From NCBI GenBank assembly GCA_032871835.1, contig CM065301.1, positions 14,463,291 to 14,527,290 on the forward strand: a stretch of DNA of 64,000 bases, written 5' to 3'. Of this stretch, positions 10,697-22,078 are shown in pieces (position 1 is the first letter of the stretch; each line of letters starts with the position of its first letter). The DNA is from Dipteronia dyeriana (lineage: Eukaryota; Streptophyta; Magnoliopsida; Sapindales; Sapindaceae). The translations under genes and the position numbers were made by a program. The notes beneath the pieces were generated by a model. That model saw only the letters and a list, made by a program, of their open reading frames with translations. It had not been told where the DNA came from and made no database searches.

Positions 10697-13600
10697 CTAG
10701 TCATCTGGAAAGACAAATTGCAAGTCTTCGTTGTCTCTATATACTTGGACAAGACAAGCAGCTTTATACACGAACACACCAAACATGGCTGGAACAATCT
10801 GTTGAAAACAACAAGCAACGAAACAAATGGATAAACATGAGTCTAGTTTGCCATTCTTTGAGCTTCATGGGAAATGCAGAAATTCCGAAACAGTTCCATA
10901 AGAATGTGAAGAAAATTATTTAAACAGCTACCTGAAAATCAAAGAAGTCATTGGCAAAATACTGATGAGACACAACCCAAAATCCATATACTGCAGCCGG
11001 GATCACAAGCCTTGGAGATGAGAGAGCAATACTACTTCCCTTAATTGTTCTCTCAAAGAATTTCTCAAGGTCCTCACTTCTTATTCCAATTCTAAGAAAG
11101 AAAAAATATATCTTTGTTAAGCAAAAAAAAAAAAAAATCACTGAGCTGGAAAATGGCAAAACAACGACATAAACAAATAAATTTAGCTTACTTTTTGGAC
11201 TTCTTTTGCAGGAAAATCTGAGGAACCATTTCTTTGGACAAACTGTCTGCATGTTTGTATAAGAGCTGAAGGTACAAGAAACTGCATCGGAAAAGAAATT
11301 GGTTATGATACCAAACTTAGCATCAATATCAAGGATAGCAAAATGCTTTGAACAATGTCCAGAGGTTTTGCTAATCTTTTCCTGAACAAAGCTGTGATCA
11401 AGCTATATCATTAAAAACATTCAGCTCTTTGGAAATTGTTGTAACACTTAATCCCAAGATAATCATCTTGGAGAAAACATTCAAGTGACTCATCTAGATC
11501 AAGAATATTTGCCTGGGGTCTCATTATTTTGACAGAACATATTCCCAGGTGCTATTTCCGGTACTAAATTTTAAAATTTTAAAATTTAAGAAACCTCCAA
11601 TAATCTGGGTTGATAATTCACGATGATGGTTGGTGAAACCTTTATGTATCTCCCTAGTATCCATCCAGACAAACTTGTAAACTAAATATATTGGATGGAA
11701 ATACCTTCCATCAAAGCAACCGGAGCAACAGAATCTACCATCATTGTCATGTATACATCCGAAGAGAAGAATTGGTTAAGTTAAACATATAAAAGAAGAA
11801 AATAATCACACATTATTATTTCAGCCAATTGTTAACACCTTTCTGAACTGATAGTTGGAAACCTTCACTTGTAAAGTTCATAGACTAACTTTGCAACTCA
11901 CTCTGAGCTCAGTTTCAAATCTTGGTTCACCAAGGTATTATTTCAATTAAAAAATAGCCTCACCCAAATTCATCAACTTACCTAAAAAGAACTCCAACCG
12001 CATAGCTAACAGCAGCCTGTACAATTAATAAGGTTGTTCCTTTGTTAGAGCATATCTACTGTATTTCCTAAACATCTACTTTCAAAAGAGAAAAAAAGAG
12101 AATGAATTCCTATTTAGTTGCGATAAGCATATGGTTAGTGAGTAAAGAAACTTAGGAATCTTAAACAAAACGGGTTAAAACCATTGTTGCAAGATACCAA
12201 ATAATTTCATTGCTACCTTTTCAGCAAATAAGGGGAGCGATATAGTCAATTACAGAGGTCAAGGAATTTTTTAACACGAGAACTCATCTATTTTGTTGAA
12301 CTTTGAATTCCAATGCTTTGATTTTCGGTGATTATTTTACCTGGTGTGAGAAAGCTATCAAACAATACCCACTACACGCAGTTCCAATACCGGCTGACAA
12401 AAGCATCAGTTCCCTCTTGAGCTGGAAGATAAGAATCAAAGAATCAATGTCTTTCCATGGCTATTGTAAAAATTAAAAACCATGTAGGCAGCAAAACCTG
12501 GTCCAGGACCCCTGAGACCTTATAGTACACTTAGTAACTTAATTCCATCTTCGAAGCCTTTTCTCGTTTCTAAGGAAATGGTAGGATGCAGAGGTAATTC
12601 TAACCTTTGTAACTGATTTGATAATTCTATAAATAATATCATATTCAATCCACCTCTCCTATACATTACAATTCTATGATAACAGAAACTTTCCCTTCAT
12701 CAACATTTTTACATCACTTCTACAAAGTTACAATCATGATACTTGTAGGAGCACAAATCCAAGAGACACGTCACCAGCAAAAGACAAACTATGACAGCTT
12801 GAATAAAGCATTCACACTTTTATAGTTTTGTAAAAAGTGACTGCTGAAAAATTTGAATTTCTAATTTTCTCAGTAAAACAAAAGTGTGACTCAAACTTTT
12901 GGGGCCATCCGTGGGAAAGAAAATTAAAAACTCAAAATTTTCAGCTGCCTTTCTTATTGCAATATGGATACATTTACAGTATTTTGATTCTACAAGGAGT
13001 GATGGGACCATGTTACAAGATGACGATCATGGTCACCGGTCACTTTTTTACGGAACTACAAAAGTGTGAATGCTTCGTCCAAGCTGTCATAGTTTGTCTT
13101 TTGTTGGTGACGTGCCTTTTGGATTTGTGCTTCTACAATACTGCTGCTTATTATTGGAATGCACAATAATATGGGTAACATTTTCAAGACTAGCACAAAA
13201 TGTTACATTGAAATGAAGAACCAACAAACCATGAAAAAATACTAATTTCAAGAGAAGTATCATACAGCTTCATATTCAAGAAGGTTTAGTTTCTTCCTCC
13301 TTTCTCTGTCATCCTGCACAGCCTGCATTTACATTCATGACTTAGTAGCAATAAATGGTCTTTTCTCATAAGCACAACTTTTTTATATTTACAATAATTT
13401 CCCTTATTCTTTTCTTAATTAGAAGGGGTGATGGTGTTCAGTATCAAGCTTATTAAAATGAAATAATAGCCATTAGCCAAGAAGCATACCTTAGCAGTGG
13501 GTTTCTTATTGATGGGTGCAGAGTTGTCACCTAATAGCCATTCATGGGTTCTTGATAGTTTCAAAAACCCATCATCATTATCACTTCCCTCGTCCTAAAT

Positions 13601-14858
13601 ATATTAGGGCCATAAATACAAGTCAATTGAATCAAATTGCTCATCCAAAAAAATGAACAGAAACAAATATAGATCTATCCTTTAGTTTAGGAACTTTAAT
13701 GCTGAAACTATCTAAAGTTTCAAATTTAATTCTACTTCCTCACTTGGTTAAATACAGGCTGAACCCAAACCAAGCAACAAGGCACTCATGTAATAGTACA
13801 TTTTCCACAACTAACGGCCCCATTAAGAAGGGTAGTCCAAAATGACTCATAATCCAAATTTAGTATAAAAAGCTATGAACTGCTTATCCTAATGCAATCT
13901 ATGTGTATATGAGCGAACTTCTCATTTAATGTGACAAAAAAAATGAACATTTCTTATTGTAGCAACTAAACTGCTCCTGTATTGGCCACCGACACCTGTT
14001 TTCCCTTGTCCATTTTCTCAAACCATATCTAAAGAGAATGTAGTAATGACAATAAGGTAGTGAGAATATGCCCCATGAAACAGTGTCTGAAACATCATAC
14101 TCCTGTACCACCATTAAAAGAATATTCTAAACACAGAGAGACATTTAACCATGACTATCACAGATGACAAAGCAAGAAGCAAAACAAGCAACATCATGGA
14201 GAAGGAAAAGAAGATAACAACAACAGAAGTCAGATTCAAAATCTCCATAGTCAAGATAATCATACGAAAAGAAGAAAGAACTACTGCAAAATTCCATAAA
14301 TTCAATGCAATTTATATGACTTCACTACTTGAGTCCAAAATGTTTTACAAATAATCCATAACCAATCAATCAAATTTTCTGGTTATTGCATATCTATCAA
14401 GAATGTCGTGACTTGTAAGCTAAGAAACTAAAATGGTAGAAAGTCTGATCAACCTGGTCTGATTGTTGAAAAGTGTGAGCAAGTCTGGCAGCATCAGAAT
14501 CGGTATCAACAAATTTGACAACTTCCCTCAGCCAAAACATATCAGAAGCTCTGGAAATAAAGTCTCCATTTACTTCTCTATCCTTCAAGAACATTTGCAA
14601 AACATCATCTTCTACAACTTCACCCACTGAAAAAGCAACAAAACCAAACATAACTGTGATGGGTTAGAATCAAAACCATTAAAAACAATGAAAAGTTGAA
14701 GATTGTAAGAAGAAATGCTGACCTGGGCGAGTGCTTGTTCTTAAGATAGAGAATGATGTCAGTGTTTTCTTGGAAAGGGACTTTGGAGAAGGAGGAATTG
14801 TGGGGAATCTTGGAAATTGAGAGTGGATACAGTTGGTGAAGACACCGGCGGTCTCCAT
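10697..14858 (-). CDS. CGL160/AtpI (UncI)-like chloroplast membrane protein, 9 exons, 312 aa
   Basis: Exons in coding order: 14858-14723, 14626-14454, 13594-13490, 13322-13266, 12421-12341, 12016-11982, 11281-11192, 11091-10932, 10798-10697 (stop TAG). All introns are GT-AG and the phases join to 313 codons. The first 44 or so residues (METAGVFTNC...) are rich in Ser, Thr, Pro and Arg with few acids, like a chloroplast transit peptide. An acidic middle follows, then four likely membrane segments at about 161-182, 185-205, 253-270 and 280-297. The hydrophobic half aligns in order with the C-terminal domain of Arabidopsis CGL160 (related to AtpI/UncI, helps assemble the chloroplast ATP synthase c-ring), with matching motifs around the AVSYAVG, PRLVIP and IVPAMFGVFVYK positions. 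The family call is inference; exact role unknown. The 5' LTR of Tat element 2 begins 249 bp upstream of the ATG. Confidence 0.75.
12743..13138. mobile_element. Foldback MITE in an intron of the CGL160-like gene (396 bp)
   Basis: Arms of about 90-100 bp are near-perfect inverted repeats: left TTGTAGGAGCACAAATCC, right complement TTGTAGAAGCACAAATCC, continuing through GACACGTCACCAGCAAAAGA-like sequence and AAGCATTCACACTTTT. A second inner inverted pair (AAATTTGAATTTCTAATTTT versus AAATTAAAAACTCAAAATTTT) lies between the arms. Flanked by TAC on both sides (12740-12742 and 13139-13141), a candidate 3-bp target duplication. Its open frames are not genes. Confidence 0.75.
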
Positions 14859-15106
14859 TGAAGTTTTGTAAAAATATCAGGTGTGGTCGTCTGAAAGTGT
14901 GTTATATGAAGTGCAGAAGTGGTCTGACGGTTTTGGATTTGCAAGAAAGGGCGTTATCCGTTTGATACTGGCTTCTATTCATCTATTCTATGCAAATTGC
15001 TACTAAACTTCTTTTTTTCTCTCTCACTGTTTTCTTTTTCACAAGAAATGACGAATTCCAATAACAGTTCCGTAAATGAACAAAAAGTAAAAATTCTCAA
15101 AACATA
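14859..15106 (-). promoter_or_regulatory. Short upstream region of the CGL160-like gene
   Basis: Only 248 bp separate the ATG (14858) from the 5' LTR of Tat element 2. On the minus strand a CATATAAC box lies about 45-50 bp before the ATG and could serve as a TATA element, and a pyrimidine-rich run (ctttttttctctctcact on the plus strand) lies near 15010-15030. Any more distal promoter elements are now about 21 kb away, beyond the retrotransposon. Confidence 0.4.
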
Positions 15107-15999
15107 CGTCATAGGTGAATTTTATCGTGTTAATTTTATCGTATGAATATATCATTAACAAAGATAATAAATTATCAGGTGAACATCTGTATAGGTATTT
15201 ATAAAATATCTTATAAAATATCACTAAAGAAGAGAATCCGAGTAAACAGATATTGAATAAAACCTATACAGGGTCAATCGGTATCATAAATTACTTGGGA
15301 TCAACTAAATGACGCTTCTACTCGGGATCAAATGATGTTACTCGGGATCAAATGGCGCTACTCGGGACCAGCAGGTATTACTCTTACTCGGTATAAACAT
15401 GATAAAAATCAAATAAAAGTCTCAGTGCATAGCTCATGTGGATCAAGTCATAAGGATACACGGAGATATCCATATAAAAAATGAATCACAATAAAAATAA
15501 AATATTAAACAGAAAAGGTTCTCAATCAGGCATCAATTTTATTTTTTCAAAAAGACTGTTCCTATTCGGAAATAAGTCTTAATTGGACTACGTTGCTAGA
15601 GTCTCATTCACTCTCAATACAAGACCCTAAAACAAGAAAGAAGACAATCAGCTTCAAGCAAGTATATAATTGTAATCGAATACAAAGATGTATTACTTGT
15701 ACAAAGCAAATTAGGGTTCTATAAACATATAAATAGACGCATAATCTCGTAAAAAAAAAGATATACAGCAATCGTAAAAATATACAGAGAGAAGAAAGAG
15801 AGATCGAGAGTTTGTAACATTATAAATTCGTAGTGGATTTTGACTTGGCTGATCATTCAACCACCCGTGGATGTTTCTCCGGCCATCGGAGTTTTACCAC
15901 GTAAAACTTGTGTCTTGATTACTTTCTCTAATCTCTTTCTCTTTGAATTAATAGCCGAAATCCAATCCTTGTTGGCATATCCAGAAATCAACGTCAACA
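15107..15999 (+). repeat. 5' LTR of Tat element 2 (893 bp)
   Basis: Starts CGTCATAGGTGAATTTTATC (first T of the TGT terminus mutated to C) and ends ATCAACGTCAACA. The outer half contains tandem-like TACTCGGGATCAAATG words (15325-15375). A TATA box CATATAAATAGACGC lies near 15728. Compared with 35526-36407 it carries an extra near-duplication of the GTGAATTTTATCG start (TTAATTTTATCG). Confidence 0.92.
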
Positions 16000-16001
16000 A
16001 T

Positions 16002-16018
16002 TGGCGCTAGAATAAGGG
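16002..16018 (+). promoter_or_regulatory. Primer-binding site of Tat element 2
   Basis: TGGCGCTAGAATAAGGG two bases after the LTR terminus, same position and start as in element 1. Confidence 0.65.
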
Positions 16019-16047
16019 GCTTTGAACCTCCGACTTGATCAAAAGCG

Positions 16048-17652
16048 ATGGCAGGAGGCATAAGCAATTCTGGGGATGTTCAAAAATCTCCTGACAACTT
16101 TCATGTTGGCAGTACCTCACGGGATCTTGCCGCAACAACGGAGAACCAACCTACATTCCTGGCGGGGATCCAGCAAGTTCCTCCTACCAGCGGAGACCTG
16201 ACACAACGCTTCCTAGAGGCGTTGCAACAATTGATGGCGGATGCAGCAAAGGAATGAGTTGATCTACTGGCTACATAAGCACAAACTCCTACCTTCCCAC
16301 CTGCGAGGCTTCGTTCGGTCGTAGTATGGACAGAAATAAATACACCAGAAGTCGGAAGGAACCTTACTCCAATCAATCAGGCTGGACGTGAAATACCTGA
16401 AGAGGAACGACCACGCCAGAGGTAGAACCATGATCAGACAACCCATGCTAGACACCGCAAACATGACCGGCACCGGGATAGGTCGTCATCAGAAGACAAC
16501 GATCGGCACTATCGCAAGAGTCTCACGGAGCCATACATGAAACCCGGCATTAGAGTGAAGAACCAGAAAGAGGAATGACAATCACCCAGTGGTTCGACCA
16601 TCGGGGAAGCCCAGTCGGAGGCAGAGACGTCGTAATCCATAGCCTAACTCGAGAGGTCGAAAACAACAGATGTAAAATGGACGCACTGGTCAAACGTTAT
16701 GGGTGTAATGATTTATCTGATGACGATTCTGATAGTCCATTCACCAGGGAAATCTTACGGACCCCATTCCCAGAAAGGTTTAGGATGCCACACGTGGAGC
16801 AGTTTAAGAAAGATACAGATCCAAAGGAGCACGTGAGACTCGATAAAAGTGACATGGCTCAATATGCCTACAGTGATCCCTTACTATGTCTCAACTTTTC
16901 ACAAACTCTGGGAGATATGGGTTCGAGGTGGTTCGGGAGATTGCCCCCAGCAAGCATTGAAAGTTTTGGTGAACTAAGCAGGAGCTTCTCAAGGCAATTC
17001 CTGAGCAGTGTTCACAGGAAAAAGTCAGTGGCTTACCTTTCTCAAATAAAACAAGGGAAAGATAAGTCACTGAAGAAATACCTAGGGAGATTTGGCCAAG
17101 CAGTATCAGAAATTGGCAGTGCAAACGATGAAGCAATAATTGCTGCATTCATCAACAACCTGCAGAATGGACGACTATCTTTCGATTTAAGAAGAGCCTG
17201 TCTGACCAGGTATGCAGATATGATGGACATGACAGGAGGGTATGCATTAGCTAAAGAATAAGAGTTAGCCACTGGAGGAAGCTACATGCATGGAGGAAAA
17301 CCCGAGAAGGGAGCCGAGTCCAAGGTACAAAACCAAAAGGGAAAACAGAAAGGAAACAACAAAGAAAAAAACAATGACTAGGGAAATGGGCGCAATACTG
17401 AACAGACCACGAAAAAATACCGAGGAAGATACACCAACTACACCCCTATTCGGAAAAAACAGGAGGAAATCCTGGCCATTCTGGAAACAAAGAATATGGT
17501 ACAAGAGCCACGCCGTCAATCTCAGTTTGCTCGGTGAGATACAACAAAATACTACAGGTTCCACAAGGAAACCGATCATGAGACCTCCAAGTGTTACCAG
17601 CTCAGAGATTACATATAAACCCTCATTCGGGAAGAACATCTACAGGATGTGA
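16048..17652 (+). pseudogene. Gag of Tat element 2
   Basis: Starts MAGGISNSGDVQKSPDNF. The core 16575-17261 matches Retrotrans_gag (FTREILRTPFPERFRMPHVE, SFSRQFLSSVHRKKS, QGKDKSLKKYLGRFG). Downstream in the same reading direction is a basic linker and a His/Cys box (FHKETDHETSKCYQLRD) typical of the C-terminal end of Tat Gag. Stops at about 16255 and 16276, frame changes near 16540, and a TAA at 17260. A capsid-type structural protein in origin. Confidence 0.85.
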
Positions 17653-18348
17653 TCTTAAAAAGGGATGAAAAATCAGAAGCAAAGAAAGAGATCAGGGCCG
17701 ATCACAGCTCTGGTCGAAGTCAGAGGATCAGTCCAGAGGCCAATCAAGTAATTCATATGATCTTTGGAGGACCATCCACTGGAAGAAGTAACCGATAGCG
17801 AACTCAGGAAATCAGAGAAGCAGTAGTAGCAAGAAATAACTTTGATGTAAACTCGGTTGAGCCAGACCCGAAGAGGGTAAAGAAAGGATGGGACCCAATA
17901 ACATTCACAAAAGCAGACTCACACGGTATTGATGTTCGGCCAAATGACGCCTTGGTCATAAGTGCCCGGATTGGTCACCGGAAAGTCAGGAGAATCCTGA
18001 TAGATAATGGAAGCTCAACAAACATTCTCAATGTAGCCATCTACAATCAACTCAGGTTAGACCGAAAGGACCTACAGCCCTTCCATATCCCTCAGAGGAT
18101 TCGGGGGAGCTGATGTCAGGTCACTCGGGATGGTAAAACTACCTGTGAAGATTGGAGTGGCACCTTGCCAGAGAACTGTATTACTCGACTTCGTGGTGGT
18201 AGACTTGGACAATTGGCCATATAATGCACTATTGGGACGACCATTCCTGAATAAAACTAAGGCCGTAACAACCACTTATGCCTTGATGATCAAATTCCCA
18301 ACCGAACAGGGGGTCGGGGTAGTCAAGGGATCCCAAGAGATGGCCTGA
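17653..18348 (+). pseudogene. Protease of Tat element 2
   Basis: Follows Gag with LIDNGSSTNILN (element 1 has LIDNGSSADILN; the middle Ser/Thr of D-S/T-G is Asn in both). The second half continues in another frame at 18130-18348 with NALLGRPFLN. A stop near 17797 and a frameshift near 18100 inactivate it. Confidence 0.75.
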
Positions 18349-18495
18349 ATAGCTAACCTGTCAATATACAAGGTCAAGAATGAACAGGTTTGCACTATAA
18401 CACAGTCGAGTCAGAACAATAAGCCACTATCATTCGAATTAGATCCAAGGGAAGAGCCGAATGAATCCAAAACTGAACCGGTCGAAAAAATCACC

Positions 18496-19870
18496 TTGAA
18501 AGAAAATGAACTAGACAAAAAGGTCAAGATCGGGGCCAACCTGGATGGAAAAGTAAAACAAAGCCTCGTTGATCTACTTAAAGAATACAGGGATGTGTTC
18601 GCTTCGAGTCATGAAGACATGGTCGGGATAGATGCTCGAATAATATCTCACCATCTCACAGTAGACCCGAATGCAAAACCGGTGATACAAAAGAGAAGAT
18701 CATTCAATCTTGAAAGGAGTCAGGCAATCAAACAGGAAGTAGAGAAGCTACTCGTTGTAGGATCGATTAGAGAGGTCAATTACCATAAATGGGTGGCTAA
18801 TGTAGTCCTCGTCCAAAAGAATAATGGACAATGGAGGATGTGCGTAGATTTTACAGATCTGAATAAGGCGTGCCCGAAAGATAGTTTCTCACTTCCGAGG
18901 ATAGATCAGTTGGTGGATGCAACATCAGGCCACGAATTGCAAAGTTTCATGGATGCTTATTCGGGGTATAACCAGATCAGGATAAACAAGGCTGACGAAG
19001 AAAAAACAGAATTCACAACTAATCAGGGTTTATACTGTTATACAGTGATGCCCTTCGGATTGAAAAACGCAGGAGCAACCTATCAAAGATTGGTCAACAA
19101 AATATTTTCACAGCAAATAGGAAGGAACATGGAAGTATACATTGATGACATGCTGACCAAGAGCATCACAGCAGACAATCATACTTTAGATCTGCAAGAG
19201 ACATTTGATGTCTTAAGAAGATACCAGATGAAGCTAAATCTGAAAAAGTGTTTATTCGAAGTTCCTTCAGGAAGATTCTTGGGTTTTTAAGATCACCAAA
19301 GAGGAATCGAAGTCAACCCCGAGAAGATTAAGGCCCTGCAGAAAATGACTTCACCAAAGACACTCAAAGAAGTACAGCGCCTAACAGGATGCTTAGCTTC
19401 CTTGGGTAGATTCATCTCAAAAGCAACAGACAGATGCTTACCCTTTTTTAAAGTAATCAAAAAAGGAAAAAGGCTCGAATGGAATGAAGAATGTGAACAG
19501 GCTTTTCAGAAAATCAAGGAATACCTAGGGCAGACACCCATCCTCTCAAAACCACATATGGGAGAGATACTCCAGCTATATTTATCAACCACAGAACTAG
19601 CAGCAAGCTCAACCATAGTTAGAACAGAAGATGGAGTACAGAAGCCGGTGTACTACACCAGCAAGGCACTTCTACCAGTCGAAACCAGATATTCACAGAC
19701 AGAAAAGATGGCACTGGCACTAGTTTCAGTAGCAAGGAAGCTAATGTCATACTTTCAGGCTCATACAATGCAGGTTCTTACCGATTGCCCATTGAAGCAG
19801 AGTTTATAGAAACCAGATATTTCAGGGAGATTAACTAAATAGGCAATCGAGCTAAGTGAATTCGATATCC
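18496..19870 (+). pseudogene. Reverse transcriptase and first RNase H of Tat element 2
   Basis: The longest intact stretch of the element, 18496-19290, covers the RT fingers and palm: MCVDFTDLNKACPKDSF, AYSGYNQI, VMPFGLKNAGATYQRL and YIDDML with both catalytic aspartates. A TAA at 19288 (after GRFLGF) separates it from the thumb and RNase H at 19345-19809 (LYLSTTELAASS, SQTEKMALAL, LTDCPLKQSL). Further stops follow at 19807 and 19840. Compared with element 1, the palm is intact here but broken there, so the two copies decayed independently. Confidence 0.92.
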
Positions 19871-19881
19871 ACTACATCCCC

Positions 19882-20360
19882 ATGACAACTCTCAAAGAGC
19901 AAGCAGTGTCAGATTTTATAGCAGAGTTCACAGAACCGAAACTGGAAGCAAAAAAAATGTTGGGTAAAAGTTTCACATGGAAACTGTATGTTGATGGGTA
20001 TTCAAACACTCGTGGCAGCGGGTCAGGGATTGTAGTATGCACTCCAGAAAGAGACGATGTCGAATGTGCCATGAGGTTTGACTTCAAAGCAACCAACAAT
20101 CAAGCCGAGCACGAGGCGCTACTAGTTGGACTCAGAGTCTGCATAGCTCTAGGGATAGATGAGGTCGAGATATTCAGCGATTCACAGGCAATTGTCAACC
20201 AAGTCCTGAATGAGTACTAAGCCAAGGATGAAGGCATGATAATCTACCGTGACATTTTCAAACAGCTCCTCCAAAAATTTAAAGAATATAAGATTACTCA
20301 GATCCCCATGGAGGAGAATGAAAAGGCAGACGCATTGTCTAAGCTAGCGTCAACAATAAC
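19882..20360 (+). pseudogene. Second (archaeal-type) RNase H of Tat element 2
   Basis: WKLYVDGYSNTRGSG has the first Asp, ATNNQAEHEALL the Glu and FSDSQAIVNQV the second Asp of an RNase H fold. A TAA at 20218 splits it, after which KITQIPMEENEKADALSKLA completes the last conserved block (the ADxLSK motif). Marks the Tat lineage. Confidence 0.85.
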
Positions 20361-20457
20361 CACAATCAGGTCTACGACTATTCTGGTTGCACATCTCCTT
20401 AAATCGAGCACAGCTAGACCAAGAAACTTAGAAATTTTAGAAATTCGAACACCGCCA

Positions 20458-21660
20458 GACGATTGGATGACTCAACTAAAAAGGTTCCTGGAAAAAGGCA
20501 TGCTACCGGAAGATCCCTTACAAGAAAAATGTATCAGGTATAGATCAACAAGGTACACATTGGTTGGAGGAGAATTATACAGAATGGGGTATTCCCGAAC
20601 ACTCTAAAGATGTGTGTCAGAGGAAAATGCATATCGGATATTACAGGAAATCCATACAGGAGTTTGCGGAAACCACACTGGGGTAAAAGTTTGGCACATA
20701 AGGTACTCAGGCAAGGCTACTATTGGCCTACTCTATTCTCAGACGCACAACAGTGTTCAGAAAGTTGCAATACTTGCCAAAGGATTGCTAATGACATCCG
20801 ACAGCCTCCTGAGCAGCTCAGAAACCTCACGTCCCCATGACCATTTGCCATGTGGGGTTTGGATCTAATCGGCCCAATGCCAGCTGGGACAGGGGGTGAA
20901 GCGAATCATGCCATAGTAGTTGTTGACTATTTCATGAAATGGGTAGAAGCTGAAGCATTAATGCATATCACAGAAGCAAACACCACAAATTTCGTAAAAA
21001 ATAATATACTTTATAGGTTTGGAGTCCCAAACACTATAATCACTGACAATGGTACTCAGCTCGACAACCTAAAATTCAGACAGTTGTGCAAAGAGTACCG
21101 GATTGCCAATTACTATGCCACACCTGCCCACCCTCAAACAAATGAGCAGGTAGAAGCAGTGAACAAAATCATCAAGCACACAATCAAAGCAAAGTTAAAT
21201 GCCAAGAAAGGAAGCTAAGTTGAAAAGCTTCCCGAAGTATTATGGGCATATCGGACAACAACAAGAACATCAACAAGAGAGACTCCATTCACTTTAGCGT
21301 TTGAAACAGAAGTTGTTATCCCTATAGAAACATCGTATACGTTGATATGCTATTACAAAGTCTAGATGAGCTAGAAGAGAAAATGGAGAAATCCTGAATA
21401 AGAAATACGACATATTAGCAAAAAGTAGCTCGCCACTACAACTCTCACATTCGGGTCAGAAAATTCCAGCTAGGAGACCTGGTACTCAGGAAGGTGTCAT
21501 TAAACACAAAAAATAAAGCCGCAGGTTCCATGACTGACAAATGGGAAGGCCCGTACAAAGTCGAAAGAATAGCTGGCCATGAAGCATATTGGATTGCACG
21601 ACCCACTGGAGGGGTTTTATCCCGACCATGCAATGCCCAATATCTGAAGATTTTCTATCC
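20458..21660 (+). pseudogene. Integrase of Tat element 2
   Basis: N-terminal finger region near 20610-20840 (frames overlap because of a shift; second pair CNTCQR), stop TGA at 20838, then the catalytic core at 20850-21218: MWGLDLIGPM, ITDNGTQL and NEQVEAVNK. The C-terminal part continues to about 21660 in several frames with stops, including a conserved KLGPGDLVLRK-like stretch (LGDLVLR at about 21474). Ends where the non-coding spacer begins. Confidence 0.87.
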
Positions 21661-22078
21661 TTAAATTATTTTTTGTTCTTTTTTCTAATCAGGACAATTT
21701 TAGCTAGGATAAATATTAGTTGTCGAATTTAAAACTTTATTGATTTTGCAGTTTATGAATAAAACATCGAACTCGGGATTTTTGAAAGAAAAGCATCGAA
21801 CTCGGGATTTCCAAAAGAAAGCATATGATAATAAGAGCATATGGAAGACAAGCATGATAATAAGAACATACAAATAGAATACTCGGGACCATTAAATCCC
21901 GAATGGGCGGAGAAGCTCGAATGAGCATGCCAGCCGAGCAAGGTCAAATGACCTTCGTAAAAAGGTAAACCCGATGCACTAGCGTGGGACGCTATTCGAT
22001 GAAATACGTAGCTGTGTTAAGCAATTCAAAAAGCTTAACGATTCGGCAAACCCTTGTACATAAAAACTAGGGAGACGT
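21661..22078. other. Spacer of Tat element 2, cut by the copia block
   Basis: Matches the element 1 spacer in reverse complement, including the ACTCGGGATTT and CATATGATAATAAGA repeats and the segment ending AAACTAGGGAGACGTGA. The match stops at about 22078, where copia pol sequence starts without an LTR end. Confidence 0.75.

Noticed and set aside
11705..11760. Frame DVYMTMMVDSVAPVALM as an exon of the CGL160-like gene
   Set aside because: No AG acceptor precedes it and its end phase does not fit the next exon; direct joining of exons 6 and 7 gives a frame that aligns with the family.
12837..13169. 110-codon open frame
   Set aside because: Lies across the foldback MITE in an intron and reads inverted-repeat sequence.
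14151..14354. 67-codon open frame, Lys-rich
   Set aside because: Inside an intron of the minus-strand gene, with biased low-complexity composition and no conserved motif.
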